In this document: positions 1 through 6,603 of the stretch, piece after piece | How the letters are laid out: every line of letters begins with the position of its first letter | Numbering within the stretch: the stretch's first letter is position 1 | The notes under the pieces: generated by a model | The model's database searches: none | What the model was told of the DNA's origin: nothing | The model's input: only the letters and a program-made list of their open reading frames with translations | Assembly: GCA_029260955.1 (NCBI GenBank) | Contig: JAJDCF010000105.1 | Location: 1 to 10,239 of the forward strand | DNA from: Patescibacteria group bacterium | GTDB lineage: Bacteria > Patescibacteriota > Gracilibacteria > UM-FILTER-43-11 | Reading direction: 5' to 3' | DNA length: 10,239 nucleotides | Program-made: the position numbers and the translations under genes

Positions 1-274
1 CGTGGGAACCACTGCCATCAGAGTACTTGAATCCTGCACAAACGAAAATGGCGAATTGGAGGCAAAATCCGGTGAAACAGATATTTTCATTTACCCCGGC
101 TATGAGTGGAAGTTTGTGGACGAATTGATCACTAACTTTCATGTACCAAAAAGCACTCTGCTAATGCTTGTTAGCTCACTTGCGGGTAAAGAATTCATAT
201 TAGAAGCCTACGAAGAAGCCAAAGATAAAAATTATCGCTTCTTCAGCTTTGGCGATTCGATGTACATCAAATAA
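1..274 (+). CDS. queA: QueA, S-adenosylmethionine:tRNA ribosyltransferase-isomerase (3' end only)
   Basis: This is the C-terminal part of QueA; the 5' end lies outside the window, so the GTG at position 2 is an internal valine codon and not a start. QueA transfers and isomerises the ribosyl group of SAM onto preQ1 in the wobble base of tRNA(Asp/Asn/His/Tyr), giving epoxyqueuosine, in the cytoplasm. The visible 90 residues carry family landmarks in order: VGTTAIRVLES, the IYPGYEWKFVDELITNFH segment, PKSTLLMLVSSLAG, and the closing YRFFSFGDSMYI. The last is the conserved end of the family, so the C-terminus is intact. The gene converges on the minus-strand block. Its last 14 bases (261-274, including the TAA) are repeated exactly at 331-344. 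Family assignment is secure. Confidence 0.95.
   Translation, partial: VGTTAIRVLESCTNENGELEAKSGETDIFIYPGYEWKFVDELITNFHVPKSTLLMLVSSLAGKEFILEAYEEAKDKNYRFFSFGDSMYIK
261..274 (+). repeat. 14-bp direct repeat, copy 1 (end of queA)
   Basis: The sequence TGTACATCAAATAA covers the last codons and stop of queA. It recurs without mismatch at 331-344, exactly 70 bp further on, with the ligase-gene relic between the two copies. This copy is functional coding sequence. Confidence 0.9.
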
Positions 275-331
275 CTAGTCTTTTCTTAGGTGGGCAGGCA
301 AATACATAGGTTTCTTTAGACCTTTGACCTT
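275..331 (-). pseudogene. Relic copy of the last 18 codons and stop of the ATP-grasp/carboxypeptidase gene
   Basis: Read on the minus strand, this stretch encodes KVKGLKKPMYLPAHLRKD followed by TAG. It is residue-for-residue identical to the end of the intact 786-aa protein (963-1019), which ends in TGA. The two DNA copies differ at 8 of 57 bases and every difference is silent, including the swap of stop codon. There is no start codon and the similarity stops abruptly at 331, so it cannot be an expressed gene. It directly abuts the queA stop codon. The silent-only divergence implies that this copy evolved as part of a full-length gene before it was stranded here. An incoming allele or recombination remnant is more likely than a fresh tandem duplicate. 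Confidence 0.85.
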
Positions 332-344
332 GTACATCAAATAA
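331..344 (+). repeat. 14-bp direct repeat, copy 2 (displaced queA terminus)
   Basis: This is an exact second copy of the queA end (TGTACATCAAATAA) with no coding role. It ends immediately before the stop codon (minus strand, 345-347) of the 155-aa orphan gene. Together with copy 1 and the relic it gives the order queA-end, ligase-tail, queA-end, orphan gene, ligase gene. Confidence 0.9.
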
Positions 345-812
345 TTAATCCTTATCAGGTTCATAACCCACCATACTCCAAAACATTTGTTCATCTGCCC
401 TTGATTCGGCTTTAAAGTTTTCTTTATCATCAGAAATCTTTTTTTCTCTATCTAAAGCCAATCTAAGTGCGGCTTTATTTTTAGCCATACTACTGGCACA
501 TTGAGAAATCTCTGGCTCAACCGATTCCATATGAATCTCAAAAAATGATCCAAAAATTTCATCATCAACCTCCTCATAAGATCCTAGTAACTCCTTTAGT
601 TCAGACCTATTCTTCAAAAGCAAATTCATTTGTCTAATATCAAACCTCAAACGTCTCTCCAAGTCCTTCCTTTCTTTTACAGCTAATACCAACATTGCAT
701 CAAAAAGAGCACAAAAAGAGTCGTCGGATTCCTGCCGAATTTCTGTTGTCTCCTGAAAAATCTTGCCCAGTTGATAATCACGAAGGTTTGGAACTTTTTT
801 ATCTGATGACAT
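345..812 (-). CDS. Orphan 155-aa charged, helical protein of unknown function
   Basis: I do not recognise a family. The protein is soluble, with no signal peptide or membrane segment. It is rich in Glu, Asp, Lys, Arg and Leu, and long stretches look alpha-helical or coiled-coil-forming: roughly residues 45-75 (KERKDLERRLRFDIRQMNLL and on) and 108-145 (MAKNKAALRLALDREKK and on). There are two cysteines and no recognisable catalytic motif. The start is the ATG at 810-812; no Shine-Dalgarno is visible, but a near-consensus sigma70 promoter lies about 40 bp upstream. The stop abuts the displaced queA terminus, and the whole gene sits between two copies of the ligase-gene tail, so it looks inserted into an ancestral queA/ligase convergent junction. 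Open frame, promoter and spacing support a real gene; function is unknown. Confidence 0.7.
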   Translation of the reverse strand: MSSDKKVPNLRDYQLGKIFQETTEIRQESDDSFCALFDAMLVLAVKERKDLERRLRFDIRQMNLLLKNRSELKELLGSYEEVDDEIFGSFFEIHMESVEPEISQCASSMAKNKAALRLALDREKKISDDKENFKAESRADEQMFWSMVGYEPDKD

Positions 813-853
813 TTTTTGAGCAACAATTAACCTTTCCTTAAGAGGCAGATTTT

Positions 854-883
854 ATTATAAACTATATTATGGAAATTTGTCAA
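854..883 (-). promoter_or_regulatory. Consensus sigma70 promoter of the 155-aa orphan gene
   Basis: Reading the minus strand, TTGACA (878-883) and TATAAT (854-859) are both perfect matches, separated by 18 bp. The predicted transcript would start near 847 and have a leader of about 35 nt before the ATG at 812. Confidence 0.75.
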
Positions 884-962
884 GAATTTTACACCTGAAT
901 CAGGAAATTCACAGGAGTATTAATATCATCTGACAAACTAGTTTATGATATCAAAAATGCAA

Positions 963-3323
963 TCAATCCTTTCTCAAGTGAGCAGGCAAATACATAGGTT
1001 TTTTTAGACCTTTGACCTTCTTCACAATCTCCAAATCATCCAGATTGGTTTTTCCGTAATAAAGATCACGCAAATCTCCACCTTTAGCGACAAAAGCCTT
1101 TATCATTTTGTGCCCCTTGTAGTAAACGAAGTCCTTGGTAAAGGCTCCGGGCTGACTGGTATCACCTAGCCCTCGCTTTGCCTTAAGCGCCACCTTCCAC
1201 GCACGCTCTGCACCAAAATCAAGCTCAACGATCTTCTGGTAAACATCTACAAAGCTTCCCTTCATGGCCTCGTGAATACCAATTACAGAAGACGCAGGCC
1301 AATATTTTTTGATGGTATCGCTGGATTCGGTTGTTTCCTGATTATAAACAGCTAGGCCTTCTTCGGTCATCAGGTAATCTGCCAATCCACGCTGGAAAAT
1401 CTTATGAGGCTGCAAGGCTCCATTCATAGCGGTGAAGGCATGGGTCTCAATTTCATGCGCAATCGTTCCTTTTAGCCGATCAGCAGAAAAAGTCGCACTT
1501 TCGCGAATCAGAATCGTGTTTTCCTTTCCAGCTATGGCATCTGAAACAAGATCCGCCTTCAACTTTACCCTCCAGCCCTTAAGTCCATAATCATGGAAGG
1601 CCTTTTCGAATAATTTACCTGCCTCCTTGGCTGTAAAAATCTTTCCACCGGATTTAAATTCCTTTGGCATAGAACGTATCTCGTGCAGTGCTTCCTGTAC
1701 TAACCTTTCATCAGGGCAGCCATAAAGATCGATAGATTTTTGTGTAAACTCAGGCGAATCCAAAGCTTCAAGTAGGCTGATCTTTCGAATGATTTCATCT
1801 GCCTTCTTCTCCCACAAAATTCCAATTGGCGAATCAGGAAATTCGAGTCTCTTTAGTCGAGAATAAAAGTTGTTCGGATCAAAAGAGATAGTTTTATACT
1901 CAAACTGAGGATTATAACTTGGATCTAATAAGAATTTAGTGTTCTCCTCCATCAGATTGATTGGCTTGATGTGAAACAAAAGCTTAATCTTACTATCTAT
2001 ATCTGAAAGTTCTTGATCAATATTTTGGAGCTCTTTTTCGGTGAAAACCCGAACAATATGAGGTACGGATTTTGAACTATCCTCCGTTCCAACAGCCACG
2101 TTTTTATTTGGATCAATGAGGAAATTGCGTAAATCGCGCTGACCAATGAGCATATCATAGGACTCTGCTGATAGATCTTTCGTATCCACCACAGTCGTTA
2201 CTTTTTGACCCATCAAACTAAACTTACATTTACCAGTTTGTTCTAAGCCAATATCAAGAGCAACTTGCTTATCCAGAACAGATTTTTCGATTATAGGGTC
2301 TGCCAGTGCAATGATTTTAGCAGTATCCTTTTTGCCAATAACTTCCAGCCTTTCCATGGTTCCAATAACAGTTTTGCCAGCTGTCTCATCTGCCTTTGCC
2401 TCAATTTTAATTCCAAACATATCCTGCGCAATACGCACGCCCTTCTCCGCTGTATTAACCTTGACCCCCTCAATACGTTCTAACCTGCGACGAAGAGGTG
2501 CCATATTGGCCACCTGCACTTGAAGACCTGCACGAGCATTGATTTCGAGAAGAACCGGACCCATATTACGATCAAAGACCATGTCTACGGCTGCAAAACC
2601 CAGGTTGGTGACTTGTTGAACGCGGGAAGCAATAAGAAGACACTCATCCCACCGAGGGATCTTGATCCCCCTAGGATCACCAAAGCCAGGAATGCCATCA
2701 ATTTTTTTATCGAACTGAGTGGCAAACGTTAATTCCCCTTTCGAGATATCGATTCCTACACCAATACCTCCCATGTGAATGTTAGCCTTACCACCAGAAC
2801 TTTCTGTTGGAAGTCTGAGCATAGCCATCACAGGAATAAGGTTATGAACCACAATACGAAAATCAGGCAGTCCCTTGTGAGCCATTTTTTTCAAAAAATC
2901 AGGAGCCTCTAAACGCTGCTCAAAAAGAGCGGAGTCAGAAATATCCGCAATGGAATAACGACCATCCAAAATATCACTGATGTGGTTTTCCAGTTCTTCA
3001 AGGGTAATGATATCACCTTTTTCACTGACAAAATTCCTTCCTTTTCTTCCCTTGATAATTTCAATCCCCTCACCTCCGTAACCAGCATTGGGCTTAACCA
3101 CAAAAGAATTTGGCAACGAGTTAAAATCAAAACTACCGAGCTCTTTTTTACTGCCAATAACATTATAAAGACGTGCAACAGGAACCCCACGTGCAGACAG
3201 GTAGTTCTTGGTCTTGATTTTGCTATCAGCAAGCAGTACCGCCTTTTTAGGGTTGTATGGCTTGATGTACAAAAGATTCCTGGCATTTATTCCGAGTAAA
3301 CCCGGATTATTGAAGATCCACAT
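963..3323 (-). CDS. Three-domain fusion: ATP-grasp amino-acid ligase, retropepsin-like domain, MATCAP/DUF1704-type zinc carboxypeptidase
   Basis: A 786-aa cytoplasmic protein with three domains. Residues 1 to about 305 are an alpha-L-glutamate-ligase-like (RimK-related) ATP-grasp: N-terminal GINARNLLYIKPYNPKK, the nucleotide loop VVKPNAGYGGEGIEII (75-90, Lys77), DFRIVVH (154-160), and the metal-binding LLEINARAG (258-266; Glu260, Asn262). Residues about 317-408 resemble the retropepsin-like 'ATP-dependent zinc protease' family, ending in MLIGQRDLRNFLIDP; at the expected DTG site the sequence reads Asp342-Pro-Ile, so peptidase activity is doubtful. Residues about 425-770 match DUF1704 (QEGLA-motif, MATCAP tyrosine carboxypeptidase relatives): SxxLYG near 530-534, zinc motif HEIETH (623-628) and TEEGLA (653-658), whose Glu is the expected third ligand. 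The start at 3323 fits the family N-terminus, although no Shine-Dalgarno is visible. It is the last gene of a run, 26 bp after the 7TM gene. The ligated amino acid and acceptor are unknown. Confidence 0.88.
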   Translation of the reverse strand: MWIFNNPGLLGINARNLLYIKPYNPKKAVLLADSKIKTKNYLSARGVPVARLYNVIGSKKELGSFDFNSLPNSFVVKPNAGYGGEGIEIIKGRKGRNFVSEKGDIITLEELENHISDILDGRYSIADISDSALFEQRLEAPDFLKKMAHKGLPDFRIVVHNLIPVMAMLRLPTESSGGKANIHMGGIGVGIDISKGELTFATQFDKKIDGIPGFGDPRGIKIPRWDECLLIASRVQQVTNLGFAAVDMVFDRNMGPVLLEINARAGLQVQVANMAPLRRRLERIEGVKVNTAEKGVRIAQDMFGIKIEAKADETAGKTVIGTMERLEVIGKKDTAKIIALADPIIEKSVLDKQVALDIGLEQTGKCKFSLMGQKVTTVVDTKDLSAESYDMLIGQRDLRNFLIDPNKNVAVGTEDSSKSVPHIVRVFTEKELQNIDQELSDIDSKIKLLFHIKPINLMEENTKFLLDPSYNPQFEYKTISFDPNNFYSRLKRLEFPDSPIGILWEKKADEIIRKISLLEALDSPEFTQKSIDLYGCPDERLVQEALHEIRSMPKEFKSGGKIFTAKEAGKLFEKAFHDYGLKGWRVKLKADLVSDAIAGKENTILIRESATFSADRLKGTIAHEIETHAFTAMNGALQPHKIFQRGLADYLMTEEGLAVYNQETTESSDTIKKYWPASSVIGIHEAMKGSFVDVYQKIVELDFGAERAWKVALKAKRGLGDTSQPGAFTKDFVYYKGHKMIKAFVAKGGDLRDLYYGKTNLDDLEIVKKVKGLKKPMYLPAHLRKD

Positions 3324-3349
3324 GTGAACTAATTATTTAAAGTTGTCAG

Positions 3350-4855
3350 CTACTCTTCGGCGTGTTTCATGACTTCTCTGAAGCGAACGTATTCCATTAG
3401 ACGAAGACCGGTCCATCGGCCCAGTATGTAATTGAAGACAAGAAGTAGCAGGATGATTTCTGGGTGTCCAAGAATCAGATTTTGGAGGTAGTGCCACTCA
3501 ACAACCCAGTAACAAATAAGCGATACAATCGTCGTTTCGATCATCAGAAGAGTAGCAGCGTAGTAACCACGACCACCCAGAGCGCTCACAAACTTCTCGG
3601 CAAGAGTGGTCATAATCAGCATTGGGAATACAGCAATAGTAGCAATACTGGTAATTCCCAAATAGGTACCAAGTGCCAATGTAAGCAAGATAATCAGTGT
3701 AGAAATCGTAAGTACAATGGCAATACGCGGAATATGCAGAAGATGAAAACGATCGAGTAATTTTCTAACAGCCGCACCGGTAACGATGATAATAAGAAGG
3801 ATGATCAAACCAAACTTAAGACCCAATGCCAAAAAGGAAAGAGTGATAATAGAAGGCGTATAAAGACCAAAAGTGGTTATTCCTACAACCTGTTTAAGCA
3901 CAGCAATAATGGTGGCAATAATTGGAAGCATGAGCAGGAGTACGATGGTATTACTAGGAATACCATTAGAAATCATGAAGCTAACCAGATACGAAATAGA
4001 GTTCAAAAAACTGATTTTTCCTGTTTCATCGTTGATAAGCCTGTAATCAGAAACACTCTTTTCCAAATCCTCCAAAAAGACCTCATCAGACTCAGCCACA
4101 ATAAAGTTCTTAAGTTCATATTGGCGTGTAATAATGATCTGCTTAGGCTGAATAATATTAAAACTACCCTGCATAATGCGGCTAAGAGTATTGATGTTCT
4201 CCTCGGTGATCACCACAATGCTTTTGCTCTTAAGAGAGTCGCGAATATTACTGTCTTCCTTTTCAATCTCCTGTTGAACCAAACGAGTCAGAGCATTAAT
4301 TCCACTTCCACGAGTAGTCCAAATGGCAATTCCATCGGAATTAACAAGGTTTGATAGGTTGTCATTGAGCTTGTTATACAAAGCTTCTTCAGACACATAG
4401 GCAGTGGTTGCATCATAACTTTCAACCACAAAAATATAGGTACCTTCTTCGGCAGAATCCTCTTTAAGATTCTGGATATTCTCGCTTCTTTCTGTTACAT
4501 CCGTCAAAAGAAAAATGAGCTTATTATAGGCAAAAACCTCTTGGGCAATAGACGCTGTTTGCCCCGCCTGAGTCACAGATAAAGAAACTGTATAGCTACC
4601 GGGCCTGTCATAGGTATGCACCACTTCTTCACCGTAAATGACCGTTCCATCACCTAGATCCCACTGATAGCTGACCACTCCATCGGTATCGAGCAAAAAG
4701 GTAGAAGAGGCATCAAAAATGATGTTCTTACTCACCCGAACGATATCGTCACCAGTTATGACCGGACGGACTTCGTTAACATTGAATTCCACCGCGTGCG
4801 TCATGCCTGGCAGAAGGATAAGGGACAGTAGAATGGATAGAAATAGTTTTCTCAT
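3350..4855 (-). CDS. Exported PKD-domain protein with C-terminal 7TM domain of the transglutaminase-associated type
   Basis: A 501-aa membrane protein. Residues 1-21 form a signal peptide (basic MRK, hydrophobic core, likely cut after MTHA). Residues about 24-110 are a PKD domain (YQWDLGDGT at 63-71, HTYDRPGSYTVSLSV at 80-94). Residues about 111-275 are an unrecognised alpha/beta region with repeated hydrophobic strands (LIFLLTD, YIFVVES, IVVITE, QIIITR). From about 285 on it is a polytopic domain with about seven helices. Landmarks there are TTFGLYTPSIITLSF (327-341), AVFPMLIMTTLAEKF (408-422) and the terminal GRWTGLRLMEYVRFRE (479-494), which are diagnostic of the 7TM domain usually fused to an inactive transglutaminase and found beside ATP-grasp ligases. 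Here that transglutaminase part is not recognisable. The gene lies 4 bp after ilvE and 26 bp before the ligase, implying co-transcription and a shared role at the membrane. The 7TM and PKD calls are firm; the role is inferred from the family. Confidence 0.85.
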   Translation of the reverse strand: MRKLFLSILLSLILLPGMTHAVEFNVNEVRPVITGDDIVRVSKNIIFDASSTFLLDTDGVVSYQWDLGDGTVIYGEEVVHTYDRPGSYTVSLSVTQAGQTASIAQEVFAYNKLIFLLTDVTERSENIQNLKEDSAEEGTYIFVVESYDATTAYVSEEALYNKLNDNLSNLVNSDGIAIWTTRGSGINALTRLVQQEIEKEDSNIRDSLKSKSIVVITEENINTLSRIMQGSFNIIQPKQIIITRQYELKNFIVAESDEVFLEDLEKSVSDYRLINDETGKISFLNSISYLVSFMISNGIPSNTIVLLLMLPIIATIIAVLKQVVGITTFGLYTPSIITLSFLALGLKFGLIILLIIIVTGAAVRKLLDRFHLLHIPRIAIVLTISTLIILLTLALGTYLGITSIATIAVFPMLIMTTLAEKFVSALGGRGYYAATLLMIETTIVSLICYWVVEWHYLQNLILGHPEIILLLLVFNYILGRWTGLRLMEYVRFREVMKHAEE

Positions 4856-4859
4856 CGGA

Positions 4860-5768
4860 TTATTTTACGTAAGTAAGCCACTTTTTATATTTTTGATTTT
4901 TGCCTGCAACAATGTCCATGAAGGCAACATTTAGAGCCTTGGTAACAGGGCCCACCTTGCCTTTTGCAATGGTTTTTTTGTCGATCTGTCTAACGGGAAC
5001 CACTTCGGCAGCTGTACCAGTCAAGAAGACTTCGTCAGCCCCATACAGGTCCTTTAGTTTAATGGTTTTTTCAATAACTTTGTAGCCCAAATCCTTGGCA
5101 AGCTTCATGATTGAGTCACGAGTGATGCCTGGCAGAATGGAGCCAACAGGAGGAGTGATCACAACTCCCTTTTTGACCATAAAAATATTCTCTGCCGCAC
5201 CTTCCGCCACATTGCCTTTGTAATCCAAAAACAAAGCTTCATCAAACCCCTTTTTCTTCACCTCGAGAACCGCCTGAATTGAATTGGCATAATGCCCATT
5301 AATCTTGGCATCGGCCACCGTGCTTTGCGGGTGAATGCGAATAAAGGAAGATGTCATCATCTTGATACTCTCTTGAGCCAAATACGCACCCCAAGGCCAA
5401 CTGGCAATGGCTACGTTAATAGGTGCACCTTTAGGATTAACACCCATGTGGCCTTCTCCGTACCAAACAAGCGGACGAATGTAACCACTTTTGACTCCGT
5501 TCTTTTTAAGAAGCTTCACAACAACCTCGTTGATCTGTTTTTGGCTGTATGGCATCTTGACCCCAATAGCCTTAGCGGAGTAGAAGAGCCTCTTGGTATG
5601 ATCAGCCAACCGAAACACGGCAGTGCCTTTTGGAGTATCGTAAAAACGCACCCCTTCAAAGGCTCCTGCACCATAATGGAGGGTATGGGTAATCAGGTGA
5701 ACAGTGGCATTCTTCCACTGCACAAACTTACCATCCATCCAGATGTATTTGGTGGGCTTTAGCTTCAT
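4860..5768 (-). CDS. ilvE: Branched-chain-amino-acid aminotransferase (class IV PLP enzyme)
   Basis: IlvE interconverts Val, Leu or Ile with their 2-oxo acids using glutamate/2-oxoglutarate; many members also accept aromatic substrates. The 302-aa length is normal for the family. Visible landmarks are the N-terminal HYGAGAFEGVRFY (31-43), the PLP Schiff-base lysine in ADAKINGHYANS (Lys155), EGAAENIF (189-196, Glu193), LPGITRDSI (212-220) and FLTGTAAEVVPVR (248-260). All expected catalytic residues appear present. The start is the ATG at 5766-5768; MKLKPTKYIWMDGKFVQW matches the usual family beginning. No Shine-Dalgarno is visible. The stop is 4 bp before the start of the 7TM gene, so the two are almost certainly one transcript, which ties an amino-acid-forming enzyme to the ligase cassette. 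The substrate could also be a 2-oxo acid other than branched-chain ones. Confidence 0.95.
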   Translation of the reverse strand: MKLKPTKYIWMDGKFVQWKNATVHLITHTLHYGAGAFEGVRFYDTPKGTAVFRLADHTKRLFYSAKAIGVKMPYSQKQINEVVVKLLKKNGVKSGYIRPLVWYGEGHMGVNPKGAPINVAIASWPWGAYLAQESIKMMTSSFIRIHPQSTVADAKINGHYANSIQAVLEVKKKGFDEALFLDYKGNVAEGAAENIFMVKKGVVITPPVGSILPGITRDSIMKLAKDLGYKVIEKTIKLKDLYGADEVFLTGTAAEVVPVRQIDKKTIAKGKVGPVTKALNVAFMDIVAGKNQKYKKWLTYVK

Positions 5769-5792
5769 AAAATAGTCAGATTAGGCCAACGT

Positions 5793-5821
5793 ATTCTATC
5801 AAAAAACATCAATAACATAAA
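5793..5821 (-). promoter_or_regulatory. Candidate promoter of the ilvE-7TM-ligase run
   Basis: On the minus strand, TTTATG (5816-5821) and TAGAAT (5793-5798) are separated by 17 bp. The -10 matches consensus at 5 of 6 positions but the -35 only at 3 of 6, so this is a moderate candidate. Transcription from the upstream gene could also reach ilvE, since the gap is only 68 bp and has no clear terminator. Confidence 0.4.
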
Positions 5822-5836
5822 CCCTATACTGTAGTT

Positions 5837-6544
5837 TTACTTTGACACAGCGACCTCCAAAAGTTGATGGAAACTTTCTTCTTCTTTGATTCCTGAAACA
5901 ATAGTATCGACAACTGATTGTAGCTCTTGCCTTGCCTGTTCAGTGGTAATTTTCGCTTCTCTTTTTTTTACTCTAAGCAGAGCAAAATGAGTGTAGTTAT
6001 TATCATTATCCTCAATACCTGCTTCACGAACCTCCAAACCTTCGTAAGTGCTAACACATCGTTCAGGAGCAATAACACCCGTACCCTTTTCATAAACACC
6101 TTCTGAAAGTCTCCTGGCAGCCTCCGAAGTACCTTCAGGAACCTCAATGGTAAAAGTACCGCTTCTTTGAAGCCATGGTGAGACCTGATCAAGAGCAGGC
6201 TCAATGGAGGCAACACGCTGTATTTCACCAGTCTCATCTTGGCGAACCAACAGACACATTTCAATTTTCATTCTAATGGCATCAAGAAGCTCAATCTCAA
6301 AACTCTGCACACCTTCGATAGTAGGAAGAATTAGACCACCACCCACAAGGTCATTACAAACCGCGGCAAAAACCATAGCACCAGAATCATTAACGGCATC
6401 TGCCTGCTCCATAGCACTAATTGGCCTACCACAAAATTTAAGGTCTATATCTCTTAAATCAGGCCTGTTATTTTGCAAAATATGAATGGCATGATCATTG
6501 AAACTTCCATCTCCTGCCTGAACAAATATTGTTCTGGCTTTCAT
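5837..6544 (-). CDS. Divergent prephenate-dehydratase-fold protein
   Basis: The start chosen is the ATG at 6542-6544, giving 235 aa, because a strong promoter lies just upstream inside the longer open frame. The pattern follows prephenate dehydratase throughout: GDGSFNDHAI (11-20) for the usual GxxGTFSxxAA; ILPTIEGVQSFEIELLDAI (72-90) for the PIENSxxGxV...DLL segment; SIEPALDQVSPWLQ (113-126) for SHPQALxQCxxWL; GTSEAARRL (138-146); GTGVIAPERCVSTYEGLEV (154-172); and GIEDNDNNYTHFALL (176-190) for the IQDxxxNxTRF motif. Thr185, matching the catalytic Thr, is kept, but the following Arg is His186 and the PIENS motif is degraded. There is no ACT regulatory domain. It may still convert prephenate or arogenate, or may be a repurposed binding or biosynthetic protein. 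It lies 68 bp upstream of ilvE on the same strand. Confidence 0.65.
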   Translation of the reverse strand: MKARTIFVQAGDGSFNDHAIHILQNNRPDLRDIDLKFCGRPISAMEQADAVNDSGAMVFAAVCNDLVGGGLILPTIEGVQSFEIELLDAIRMKIEMCLLVRQDETGEIQRVASIEPALDQVSPWLQRSGTFTIEVPEGTSEAARRLSEGVYEKGTGVIAPERCVSTYEGLEVREAGIEDNDNNYTHFALLRVKKREAKITTEQARQELQSVVDTIVSGIKEEESFHQLLEVAVSK

Positions 6545-6575
6545 AATAAAAAATATTAAAGATATTACGTAACAT

Positions 6576-6603
6576 ACTATACCTGTAAAGCATAATTTGT
6601 CAA
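6576..6603 (-). promoter_or_regulatory. Sigma70 promoter of the prephenate-dehydratase-like gene
   Basis: On the minus strand, TTGACA (6598-6603, perfect) and TATAGT (6576-6581, 5 of 6) are 16 bp apart. Predicted transcription starts near 6569, about 25 nt before the ATG at 6544. This places the translation start downstream and argues against the ATG at 6619. Confidence 0.7.

Noticed and set aside
921..950. Inverted repeat ATATCAT...ATGATAT around the palindrome AAACTAGTTT upstream of the orphan gene's promoter.
   Set aside because: Short AT-rich stem with a long loop; compatible with chance in AT-rich DNA, and it cannot be tied to a function.
963..965. Recoding of UGA as glycine (Gracilibacteria/Absconditabacteria code).
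   Set aside because: The ligase gene ends in TGA exactly where its relic copy ends in TAG, and cobO ends in TGA at the normal family C-terminus, so UGA is a stop here.
2909..3299. Long open frames on both strands over the ATP-grasp gene (125 and 105 codons).
   Set aside because: They are overlapping frames of a clear coding gene, show no recognisable motifs, and have no promoter or start signals of their own.
5292..5762. 156-codon plus-strand open frame opposite ilvE.
   Set aside because: It lies entirely antisense to an intact, confidently identified aminotransferase and reads as low-information sequence.
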